NCBI RefSeq assembly: GCF_014205875.1
Contig: NZ_JACHEN010000001.1
Coordinates: forward strand, 186,001 to 250,000
DNA from: Anaerosolibacter carboniphilus
GTDB lineage: Bacteria; Bacillota; Clostridia; Peptostreptococcales; Thermotaleaceae
DNA: 64,000 nucleotides
Direction of reading: 5' to 3'
The stretch's first letter is position 1; every line of letters starts with the position of its first letter. A program made the translations under genes and the position numbers. Below the pieces are notes generated by a model. It saw nothing but the letters and a program-made list of their open reading frames with translations, searched no databases and had not been told where the DNA came from. Below, piece by piece: positions 1 to 10,200 of this stretch.

Positions 1-3000
1 CCGAGTCAAACAAAATGGGAAAAAAAATCAACATTGGTAGGATTTTGGGAGTCTACTAGCCTTACTATGGAAGTTATGGAAGATGGAAAGGTGTTTATCG
101 CTGAGAGAGGGCGTATTAATATCTACGATCCTGTAACAAATGAAGTTAAAATGCTGGATAACCCATCCATGGGCTACAACAATGCATCTGTAAGCACTAT
201 CTTGGATAATGAACACATACTTGTGCTTGGCAATGATGAAAAAAAGACAGGATATATATACAACTACAATAAAAACGAATGGAGTACCATATCTATTCCA
301 ATTGAGGTTAAAGATGATAGGAATCCGATGGTACGCTTGGCCGACGGACGCAGTATGATTATGCTGGACAATGGAGAAACATGGTTCGTTGAAAGCAATG
401 CAAAACCGACATTGACAATCAATGCACCTACTGAAAACCAATATTATAGTGTGAATGAAACCAACATCATACCCTCCATTGTCGTTTCAGATAAAGAGAA
501 TGAAACGCTGACGTGTAGATACTATATTGACACGGAAACCACTGCAAGGGAAGTAAAAACTGTAACTAGCACAGCTACAGCTAAGACGGTTAATTTTAGC
601 CCCATAAGTATCGCCTCGTTAAGCGAGGGAACTCATACTATAAAATTTGAAGTAAAGGATGGACTAGCTACTGTCACCTCCAGTGCCAAATTCATAGTGG
701 ATAAAGCACCTATCTTAGGCTCTATAACTATTAACTCATCTGCAAATGAAATAACGGTTACAGGCTCTGCAACAGATAGCGTTTCAGGCCTGAATGCCAC
801 GCCATATCGATATACTATAGGGTCCAATGTTAGTCCATGGATTACCAGTACAACCTATACCCAAAGATCTCTAACACCGAATACGGCCTACACTGTAAAA
901 TTTGAAGCTAGGGATGCGAAGGGACATATTGCATCTAATACACAAACGATCTATACAAAAGCCGAAGTACCAAGGATTAGTATTGAAAATTCAACATCCT
1001 ATACACTGGATATTAAAATTGCTGATAATAACCCAGCGAGCACTGTATATCAAATCGTAAACACGGCTACCAATAAATATTTAACATCTGCTGGGGATGA
1101 AACAACTATTCCCACATGGATAAGACCCAATAACAAAATACTTACTGTAAGAAATCTATCTCCCCAAACTTCCTATTCATATAAGGTACAAGCAAAGAAT
1201 GAGGCAGGGGTTGAAACGGGATTTAGTGCCCCAGCTACCGGGACGACTTTGGTTACGCCGCCGCCAAAGGTGGGAGAGCTTACTGCCACCGTGGAGATGA
1301 ATAGTATTACAATCTATTGGAATCTGGTGAATTATGCAACATCCTACGAAATAGAAGGGGATGGCGTCATCCTTGGTAGCGTACAGGGAACAAGCTTTAC
1401 CCATACAGGCCTTATCACGGGTACGGAGCACGTCTATAGAGTTAGAGGTAAAAATGGAAATGTGGCAGGGCCATGGAGTGAGCCTATCAGTAAATCAACC
1501 CTTCCTCCAGTGCCTCAGGCACCAGCTAATATCAATACATTCGCCACAAGAAATAACATTACTGTGACTTGGAACTCTGTAAATGGGGCTACAGCCTATG
1601 ATATAGAGGTAGATGGCAATATCATATCCAACGGAAACAGTACAAACTATGTCCATGCTGGCCTTACACCCAATACCAGTCACAGCTATCGAGTAAGAAG
1701 TATTAACCCCGCAGGGAAGAGTGAATGGAGTAATATGTTAACCGTCATCACCCAGGATGAAGCCCTCCCCATACCACAAAATATAGAGGTAGAGCCATAT
1801 AAAACAAAGGTAATTATCACATGGAATACAGTTCCTGGCCTCACATATCAGATAGAAGCAGACGGAAATATCAAAAATACAGGAGCTTTATCAGAATATG
1901 TACACGATAATTTGATAGCAGATACAGAACACACCTACCGGGTAAGATCTGTAAAGGATGGCAGCTACAGCGATTGGAGTAGACTAATCATCGTAAGAAC
2001 AAAGGCAGATATCTTTACAGTACCTTCAAACATTCAAGGAGATGCCAGTGATAAGGAGATAAGGGTGTCTTGGGAAGCTGTAACAGATGCCGATGGTTAT
2101 GAAATAGAAGTGGATGGGGTAGTTGTTGGTAATGGAAATAACACATCCTTTATTCATAGAGGGCTTGTACCAAGTACAAATCATATCTATAGAGTAAGAG
2201 CCAAACGAGGCGGAGAGGTAAGTCAATGGAGTGAAGTTTTGTCCATAACAACCTATATACTCCCTGAGCCACAAAATATAGTGGTAGATACGACAGAGAC
2301 AGAATTGAATATATCTTGGAGTCCAGTATCAAACGCCAATGGATATGAAATAAAGGTAGATGGAAATAGCATCAAAAACATTACAGGAACTTCCTATACA
2401 GTTACGGGACTTTTGAAGGGAACCCAGCATACTGTATCTATCCGTGCTGTAAGTACCCAAGGGACAAGTCGGTTTACCACACCTATTACGGTTTTAACAA
2501 AGGGAGAAAGCACTAGAATTCCTCAAAATATATCTGCTATTACGACCAAGGATCAAATTACATTGATATGGGAGAAAATCAATGGCGCCGAGGGATATGA
2601 GATTAAAATAAGTGATCAGGTGATCACAGGAATAACAGGTAATACATATTTTCATAAGAACCTACAACCGAATACGGAGTATACCTATAGGGTTAGAATT
2701 GCTACGGCAGATGGTTCTGGACAATGGAGTGAAGCTGTAGGCATAAAAACCATGACGGAAGACCCTGGCATCCCAAGTAATCTATCGGCAGCAGCTTCTA
2801 CTTCTACAGTACTGCTAACATGGGATAGTGTATCAGATGCAGAAGAATATGAAGTTCAAATAGACAATGAAATTGTTAGCATTGGACTCACTACGAAATA
2901 CCTACATAGCGGATTAGCACCCAATAGTCAACATACCTATAGAGTAAGAAGTAAAAATAAAACAGGTTTAAGCCCATGGAGTGATGCTATTACAGTCACA

Positions 3001-3351
3001 ACAAACAGCACGCAGCAGGAATATAGGGTAATGGGTAGCATAGGAGAAGAGAAAAACTTAGTAATCGCAGCGTCTAACATCACAAGCTTTAAAGGATATA
3101 CCTTTACACTTACCTATAATCCAGATGAAATAGAAATTGTGGATCTGTCAAGCTTAACCGCTAAAAAGGACGAAAATACTGGCAATATTGTCGGAACAGA
3201 TATAGAAGTGATCCAAAATCAACCGGGAATACTGCAGTTTAAAAAGCTAACCAATATACCAGCGGGACAAGCATACACCGGTGTGATCAACAGTATTCGA
3301 TTCAAATTAAAAACAACCAATGAAGTTACTATAACCTATACCACCAAGTAA
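1..3351 (+). CDS. Fibronectin type III repeat surface protein (5' end outside window)
   Basis: The frame is open to base 1 with no stop, so the first in-frame TTG (34) is probably not the real start and the gene is cut by the window edge. The visible N-terminus looks like the end of a Kelch or beta-propeller-like region (about residues 1-120 from base 34). A ~190-residue region with Ig-like strands follows, then about eight fibronectin type III modules of ~85-90 residues with repeated W..V..A..YE(I/V) and YRVR signatures. The last ~105 residues resemble a cohesin-like beta-sandwich (FTLTYNPDE, IRFKLK near the end). No membrane anchor or LPXTG motif is seen. The next gene is a full-length paralogue, about 80% similar over the shared FN3 part, so this is a tandem duplication. 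Extracellular adhesion or a scaffold for the Rhs protein is inference. Confidence 0.8.
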   Translation, partial: PSQTKWEKKSTLVGFWESTSLTMEVMEDGKVFIAERGRINIYDPVTNEVKMLDNPSMGYNNASVSTILDNEHILVLGNDEKKTGYIYNYNKNEWSTISIPIEVKDDRNPMVRLADGRSMIMLDNGETWFVESNAKPTLTINAPTENQYYSVNETNIIPSIVVSDKENETLTCRYYIDTETTAREVKTVTSTATAKTVNFSPISIASLSEGTHTIKFEVKDGLATVTSSAKFIVDKAPILGSITINSSANEITVTGSATDSVSGLNATPYRYTIGSNVSPWITSTTYTQRSLTPNTAYTVKFEARDAKGHIASNTQTIYTKAEVPRISIENSTSYTLDIKIADNNPASTVYQIVNTATNKYLTSAGDETTIPTWIRPNNKILTVRNLSPQTSYSYKVQAKNEAGVETGFSAPATGTTLVTPPPKVGELTATVEMNSITIYWNLVNYATSYEIEGDGVILGSVQGTSFTHTGLITGTEHVYRVRGKNGNVAGPWSEPISKSTLPPVPQAPANINTFATRNNITVTWNSVNGATAYDIEVDGNIISNGNSTNYVHAGLTPNTSHSYRVRSINPAGKSEWSNMLTVITQDEALPIPQNIEVEPYKTKVIITWNTVPGLTYQIEADGNIKNTGALSEYVHDNLIADTEHTYRVRSVKDGSYSDWSRLIIVRTKADIFTVPSNIQGDASDKEIRVSWEAVTDADGYEIEVDGVVVGNGNNTSFIHRGLVPSTNHIYRVRAKRGGEVSQWSEVLSITTYILPEPQNIVVDTTETELNISWSPVSNANGYEIKVDGNSIKNITGTSYTVTGLLKGTQHTVSIRAVSTQGTSRFTTPITVLTKGESTRIPQNISAITTKDQITLIWEKINGAEGYEIKISDQVITGITGNTYFHKNLQPNTEYTYRVRIATADGSGQWSEAVGIKTMTEDPGIPSNLSAAASTSTVLLTWDSVSDAEEYEVQIDNEIVSIGLTTKYLHSGLAPNSQHTYRVRSKNKTGLSPWSDAITVTTNSTQQEYRVMGSIGEEKNLVIAASNITSFKGYTFTLTYNPDEIEIVDLSSLTAKKDENTGNIVGTDIEVIQNQPGILQFKKLTNIPAGQAYTGVINSIRFKLKTTNEVTITYTTK

Positions 3352-3456
3352 ACATAGTAAACGGCAGTTTTCTGAGCAGAGAGAGTTCAGGAGAGAAGCT
3401 AATTTGTTAAGTCAAAAAGACATTCAAAACTAAAGAGTTGAAAAGGGGGATAAGCA

Positions 3457-6400
3457 TTGAGAATATTTGGTTTTAGAAGAATATCGAGAGCAGAAAGTAA
3501 AAGGCAAAATGGACATTTTGGTAAGAAATGTCTTGCACTGATGATGATAGTTATTAGTGTATTTGCTTTAATACCTCACAATGCAGAGGCTTCGGCAATA
3601 GATCTTGTCTGGGAAGATGTCCCTGGTCTTACTAATGTAAATTTATGTGAATCAGGCTATTGGTTCAGTAGCGGAAAAGTATATAAAGGTCAATGGGAAG
3701 ATACTGGAGACACCGAAAGATTTAAAAACTCAGTTAATACAGGTATTACTTACGATGATAGCAGATATTATTATCGTGTTATCAAGTTGAATAATGGTCC
3801 ATGTGTTCAAATACTTAAGGACAGAGATAGATTGGTTAGAATTTTTGAAATAAACAAACCTGTAGAGTTTATACCAAGCACTGAGAGTATCCTTGTATAT
3901 ATGGCAAATGCTTCATATAGTACAAATATTACAATCCAAAGAGCATTAAAGCCTTCAAATCTTGTGTGGGAAGATATTCCAGGATTAACAAATGTAACGA
4001 GAGGTAGCGGTTCAGGATACAAATTTTCTGGCGGAAAAGTATATGCAACATCAAGTTGGGATGATGATAGAGAATACTTTAAGAGTTCTTCAGATACTGG
4101 AATTACATATGATGAGAGTACATATTACTATCGTATGTTAATAGTATCGGGAAGTAGTAGTGTAACTATTTATTGTCCAGGGCAGATTGATGTTTATCAG
4201 TATAATAGAGCTATTGACTTTAGTCTAAGTAATAGCATTATTTTGGTTTACCCATATAGTTCAGGAAGCGCAAATATTACAATACAAAGAGCAGTAAAGA
4301 ATAATCTAACTACTTTAAGTGTAAATAATCCTATCGAAAATAAATATTATGGTAAGAATGATACTAGCGTTGTACCGTCCATTATAGTTTCCGACAAAGA
4401 TAATAATAATGTGACATGTAAATACTATATTGATACTGAGACCACAGCAAGGGAGGTAAAAACTGTAACTAATACAGCTACAGCTAAAACAGTAAATTTT
4501 AATCCAATAAATATGACTTCATTAAGTGATGGAAATCATTCGATTAAGTTCGAAGTAAGTGATGGAATAGCTACTGTCACTTCACTTGTTAGATTCAAGA
4601 TTGATAAGTCGTCGCCCGTCTTGGGAACTGTAAGTGTTAACTCTTCTCCAAATCAAATAACGGTAACAGGATCTGCTACGGATAGCCTTTCAGGCCTACA
4701 TGCTACGCCCTATCGATATACTATAGGATCAAATATTAGTTCATGGATTACTAGCACATCCTACACGCAAGGTTCTCTATTACCTAATACAGGATATGCG
4801 GTGAAATTTGAAGCTAGGGATGCAATTAGTAATATTGCATCTAGCACCACTCAAACAATTTATACAAAAGCTCTTATGCCCAATCTTTCTATCAAGAATG
4901 CAACATCTTACACACTGGATATTGAAATAAATGATACGAATCCAATAGCTACCGTATACCAGATCGTGAATACGGCTACCAATAAGTATTTAACGTCTGC
5001 TGGAGATGAGACAACGATTCCCACGTGGATAAGACCCAATAACAAAATACAGACTGTAAGAAATCTATCTCCTCAAACTTCCTATTCATATAAAATACAA
5101 GCAAAGAATGAGGCAGGGGTTGAAACCGGGTTTAGTGCTCCAGCTACGGGTACGACTTTGGCTACGCCGCCACCAAAGGTGGGAGAGCTTACTGCTACTG
5201 CAGAGATGAACAGCATTACAATTCATTGGGATTTAGTAGGTTATGCAACCTCCTATGAGATAGAAGGGGATGGAGTCATCCTTGGCACGGCACAGGGGAC
5301 AAGCTTTACCCATACAGGCCTTATCACAGGCACAGAACACATCTATAGGGTTCGAGGTAAAAATGGAAATGTAGCAGGACCATGGAGTGAGCCCATCAGT
5401 AAATCAACCCTTCCACCAGCACCGCAAGCACCAGCTAATATCAATACATTTGCCACAAGAAATAACATTACTGTGACTTGGAACTCCGTAAACGGAGCTA
5501 CAGCCTATGATATAGAGGTAGATGGCGATATCCTATCCAACGGAAACAGTACAAACTATGTACATGCCGGACTTACACCCAATACTAGCCATAGCTATCG
5601 GGTAAGAAGTATTAACCCCGCAGGGAAGAGTGAATGGAGTAACATGCTAACCGTCATCACCCAGGATGAAGCCCTCCCTATACCACAGAACATAGTGGTG
5701 GAGCCATTAAAAACAAAGATAACTGTCACTTGGAGCATGATTCCGGGGTTAACCTATCAGGTAGAAGCAGATGGAAATATCAAAAATACAGGAGCTTTAT
5801 CAGAATATGTACACGATAATTTGATAGCAGATACAGAACACACCTACCGGATAAGATCAGTAAAGGATGGCAGCTACAGTGACTGGAGCAGGCTCATTAT
5901 TGTAAGAACAAAGGCAGATATCTTTACAGTACCTTCAAACATTCAAGGAAAAGCCGATGATGCAAAGATTTCGGTTTCTTGGGATGCAGTAACTAATGCA
6001 GAAAGCTACGAGATAGATTCCGATGGTGTAGTTATTGATAACGGAAACAATACCTCATTTATTCATGAGAGCCTGAGTCCTAATTCTAGCCACACATATA
6101 GAGTAAGGGCTAAGAACGATAGCGAGGTAAGTCAGTGGAGTGATCCACTCACAATTTCTACCTATGCGTTAAGCCAACCCCAAAATGTAATAGCCAACGG
6201 TGCAGAGACAGAAATCGCTTTATCATGGGATCGTGTAGCCAATGCCGAAAGCTATGAATTAAAAGTAGATGGAAATACCATCAGAAACATCAATGGTACT
6301 ACCTATACAATCACAGGGTTATTGAAAGGATCACAATATAGTATTAGCATAAGAGCTGTCAATAGTCAGGGAACCAGTGCATTTACAACACCTATACTTG

Positions 6401-7260
6401 TATTAACCCAAGGCGAGGGCAATACGGTACCACAAAACATAGGGGCCATTCGAGCAAAGGATCAAATCGCATTGATTTGGGGAAATGTTGTGGGAGCTGA
6501 TGGATACGAAGTGAAAATTGGCGATCAAATCATAACTGATTTAACTACCCCGGCTTACACCCATAAAAACCTTGTTCCCAATACAGACCATATCTTCATG
6601 GTAAGAAGTATAAAAGCAGGTTTACCTGGTCAATGGAGTGAACCGATAACGATCAAAACCATGTCGCTAGATCCTGCAATCCCAACCAATATAACAGCAG
6701 CAACGACAACATCTACAGTACTATTAACCTGGAATAGTGTAGCTGATGCAGAAGAATACGAGGTACAGATTGGAGATGTAGTCAAAGGGGTTGGAGCATC
6801 CCTCAAATATCTTCATACAGGTTTGACACCAAATACCCAATATACCTATAGAGTACGGAGTAAAAACAAGACTGGTGTCAGTCCATGGAGTGAGCCAGTA
6901 ACTGCTATGACCAGTAGTTCTACCCAAGCGTTTAGAGCAATTGGGGCTGTTGGAGAAGAAAGGGATCTGGTTGTCACAGCTTCTAATATTACGAACTTCC
7001 AAGGCCATGTATTTACGCTAACCTATAACCCAGATGAACTGGAAATTACAGACGTATCGAGTTTGACTGCAAAGAAAGATGAAAACTCAGGGAACATCAT
7101 AGGGACAGATATTGAAGTCATACAAAATCAACTGGGAATATTGCAGTTTAAAAAACATATGATTATTCCCCAAGGACAAGCCTATACAGGAGTAATCAAC
7201 AGCATACGATTCAAGCTAAAGACAACAAATGAAGTAATCATAACATATACCACTAAGTAG
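3457..7260 (+). CDS. Secreted fibronectin type III / cohesin-like domain protein
   Basis: The protein has 1267 residues and starts at TTG behind AAAAGGGGG. A signal peptide is visible (basic start, hydrophobic stretch LALMMIVISVFALIP, cleavage near AEASA). Two tandem ~115-residue modules follow, each opening with LVWED(V/I)PGLTNV and each ending in NITIQRA(L/V)K. The rest matches the upstream gene: an Ig-like region, eight FN3 modules and a C-terminal cohesin-like domain. The N-terminal modules replace the propeller-like start of the paralogue, so the two genes differ by domain exchange at the exposed end. It ends 17 bases before the S8-Rhs gene and is probably co-transcribed with it. The export role is read from the sequence. 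A function in binding or displaying the Rhs protein is inferred from position only. Confidence 0.82.
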   Translation: MRIFGFRRISRAESKRQNGHFGKKCLALMMIVISVFALIPHNAEASAIDLVWEDVPGLTNVNLCESGYWFSSGKVYKGQWEDTGDTERFKNSVNTGITYDDSRYYYRVIKLNNGPCVQILKDRDRLVRIFEINKPVEFIPSTESILVYMANASYSTNITIQRALKPSNLVWEDIPGLTNVTRGSGSGYKFSGGKVYATSSWDDDREYFKSSSDTGITYDESTYYYRMLIVSGSSSVTIYCPGQIDVYQYNRAIDFSLSNSIILVYPYSSGSANITIQRAVKNNLTTLSVNNPIENKYYGKNDTSVVPSIIVSDKDNNNVTCKYYIDTETTAREVKTVTNTATAKTVNFNPINMTSLSDGNHSIKFEVSDGIATVTSLVRFKIDKSSPVLGTVSVNSSPNQITVTGSATDSLSGLHATPYRYTIGSNISSWITSTSYTQGSLLPNTGYAVKFEARDAISNIASSTTQTIYTKALMPNLSIKNATSYTLDIEINDTNPIATVYQIVNTATNKYLTSAGDETTIPTWIRPNNKIQTVRNLSPQTSYSYKIQAKNEAGVETGFSAPATGTTLATPPPKVGELTATAEMNSITIHWDLVGYATSYEIEGDGVILGTAQGTSFTHTGLITGTEHIYRVRGKNGNVAGPWSEPISKSTLPPAPQAPANINTFATRNNITVTWNSVNGATAYDIEVDGDILSNGNSTNYVHAGLTPNTSHSYRVRSINPAGKSEWSNMLTVITQDEALPIPQNIVVEPLKTKITVTWSMIPGLTYQVEADGNIKNTGALSEYVHDNLIADTEHTYRIRSVKDGSYSDWSRLIIVRTKADIFTVPSNIQGKADDAKISVSWDAVTNAESYEIDSDGVVIDNGNNTSFIHESLSPNSSHTYRVRAKNDSEVSQWSDPLTISTYALSQPQNVIANGAETEIALSWDRVANAESYELKVDGNTIRNINGTTYTITGLLKGSQYSISIRAVNSQGTSAFTTPILVLTQGEGNTVPQNIGAIRAKDQIALIWGNVVGADGYEVKIGDQIITDLTTPAYTHKNLVPNTDHIFMVRSIKAGLPGQWSEPITIKTMSLDPAIPTNITAATTTSTVLLTWNSVADAEEYEVQIGDVVKGVGASLKYLHTGLTPNTQYTYRVRSKNKTGVSPWSEPVTAMTSSSTQAFRAIGAVGEERDLVVTASNITNFQGHVFTLTYNPDELEITDVSSLTAKKDENSGNIIGTDIEVIQNQLGILQFKKHMIIPQGQAYTGVINSIRFKLKTTNEVIITYTTK

Positions 7261-7277
7261 GTAGAAAGGGGGACCCT

Positions 7278-10200
7278 ATGAAAAGAAAATTTACATATAT
7301 TGCTAGGCTGCTTGTATGTCTGTTTCTTTTTACAAATATTTTTACAGTGGAGACGGTATCCGCTTTAAGTAAAATAGATGTGTCCGGCTTCATTCAGCAG
7401 ATGAAGGCTTCCAACAACAATACAGATGATGAAATAGAGGATACAGTATTTGATAGTGTATACGGCCAAAACGAAGAAATAGAATTATTAGGAGATATAC
7501 CTGAAGAAACTGTAATGAGCGCTGTTTACAACAAAACAAATCAGATTATTGTTAAGTATAAGGACACATCCGATTTAGACTCTAAAAGTGCTGGCAGTCA
7601 AATTTTGATGAATTTAGATTCTTATCTTGATAAAGATAAAAAGCCCAAGCAAGCAGAGGAAAGAATATCGAAACTAAAAGCAAATATAAAAGATGAATTG
7701 AAACTAAGAAGACTTGATACAAGGTATCGTTTCAAACATTTAAATATTGATGTGCTTGAGACAGAAGAAAAAGATCTGAATAAGTTGGTCCAAAGGCTGA
7801 ACAAGGCATCAGAAATTGAATATATACAGCCGAACTATAAACTTACCATAGTGGCTGCCTCAGCAGATCCTTTATTTGAACAGCAGTGGGGACTATATAA
7901 TGTTGGGCAGGAAATAGGAGGAGAAATTGGCAGGGCAGGTGTTGATATTAATGTCCTTCCCGCCTGGAATCTGACAAAAGGCAGCAGGGAGATTGTTGTA
8001 GGGGTGCTTGATTCAGGAATAGATGTTAATCATGAAGATTTGAAAGGGAATATATATACTAACCCTGGTGAAATAGCAGGCAATGGTATTGATGATGATG
8101 GCAATGGATATATAGATGACGTACATGGCTGGGACTTCTTTAATGGGGATAACAGTGTGTATGACGGTGCAAATTTTGATATGCATGGTACAGCCGTGGC
8201 GGGCGTTATCGCAGCGCAGGCGAATGGAAAGGGAACGATAGGTGTAGCACCGGAAGTTAAAATTATGCCGTTGAAGTTTATCCATGGCACAACAGGCTAT
8301 ACTTGTGATGCTATAAAAGCCATTGAATATGCCATGTCGAAGGGAATAAAGATTATAAACTGCAGCTTTGGAGGCTCAGATAACAATTATGCCTTAAAGG
8401 ATTCTATAGAAAATAGTGGGATACTGTTTATCGCGGCTGCTGGAAATCGAGGCGGAGATACCCTGACACATCCTACCTATCCAGCTTGTTTCAACTTGCC
8501 GAATGTACTGGGTGTTGCATCCATCAATAATGAAGGGGTGAGGAGTAAGTTTTCTGGTTATGGGAAATACATTGATATTGCAGCACCAGGGGAACAGCTA
8601 CTTACGACAATGCCAGAAAATAATTATGGACCTTTTACAGGGACTTCAGCCAGTACTGCTCTGGTAACGGGTGTTGCAGCATTGTTAAAAAGCTATGAAA
8701 AAAATCTTAACTACAGGGAAATTACAGACAGAATCATGAACAATGCTGTAGTGTGCAACACCTTACAAGGAAAGGTAACTTCAAACGGCAGGATGGATGC
8801 ATATGGAGTTCTAAGCAATGTCAAACCACAGCCAGATCCATATGTGAATCCGGAGGGAGATCCTTTAGACCCTGGAGACAATGCGTTTAATAATGATTCT
8901 TGGTATACGATGGATCAGCTTTCTAAAATTAAAGAACAAATCCACTATGGAGAAAGTGGTGTAAATCCAGCCACCGGGAACTATTCCTTTACAGTCAATG
9001 ATATGGAGATGGATGCCCCAGGATTTAAGATTAATATTAGTAGGACATATAATGCCAAGGATGAAGAAAAAGGAAGTATGGGCCGGGGCTGGACCTTTGG
9101 CTTTCAAGGCAGCATATTTGGGGAAAATAATATCAGGGTAAGCCTTCCGAATGGCAGTGTACAGATGTTTAAAAAGCAATCAGACGGTACCTATAAGCCA
9201 GAAGACAATCGAAGTATATTTATCAAAAATGCCGATGAAACCTATACACTGACTACAAAGGATCAATATAAATATTATTTTAATAAACAGAGATTCTTAA
9301 CACGTATGATGGACCCCAGGGGCAACGAAGTAAATATCAATGTGGACAGCACTGGGAAAATAGCATCTATAACGGATCAGTTGGGACGATCCTATCAGGT
9401 TACTTACAATGGCAGCGGACAGATTCGTGAAATCAAGGATCCAATAGGCAGAATCACAGTATATGATTATCAGAATGGGCTACTCAGCGTGGTTACAGAC
9501 CCTGCAGGAAGCAAGATGAGGTATAGCTATGATAGCCATGGTTACCTTACAGAAATTAGGGATCACAACAATACCCTTATAGAAAAGCTGACCTATAATC
9601 ATACGACCGGATATGATCAAGGAAAAGTGATTCAGGCAGTGGATGCTTATGGTAGTGTGGCTATGTATACGTATGACACGACAAATAAAAAGACAACGGT
9701 TGTAGAAAATAGCAGTGCTCGGACTTGGGTCTATTGGTATGATGCGAGCAATTATATTACAAAACTGCAGGACCCGGAAGGACGTGTAAAAGAAACCCAA
9801 TACCATCTAACAGATGGTGAAAATAAGTTTGGTGACGTAAAATCAGAAAAAGATGAATACGGTAACCAAACCTTCTATGACATAGATCTGAAAGGGAATG
9901 TGACGAGAATTACCTATCCCGATGGAAGCACCAAGACCATGGCATATGATGAGAAAAACAATCTTATTAAAGAAACAGATCAAGAAGGAAAAGTAATCTA
10001 TTACATCTACGATGAGAGCAAGGTATATCTATTAAAAAAACTGGAATCTTTTATTGGTAGCGACCAAGCATTGGATACAGTCATTATTCCTCAAAGCTAT
10101 ACGGTTGCCAGTTATGTCTACGGAGAAGCAGAGACACAGCTCAGCTTAGAGGATATGTTTTCGTGGAAAACAGGGGACAAAAGCAGAGCTACGATTCTTG

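Noticed and set aside
8013-8290. Minus-strand frames inside the protease-Rhs gene
   Set aside because: Shadows of the strong plus-strand coding region with no ribosome sites.
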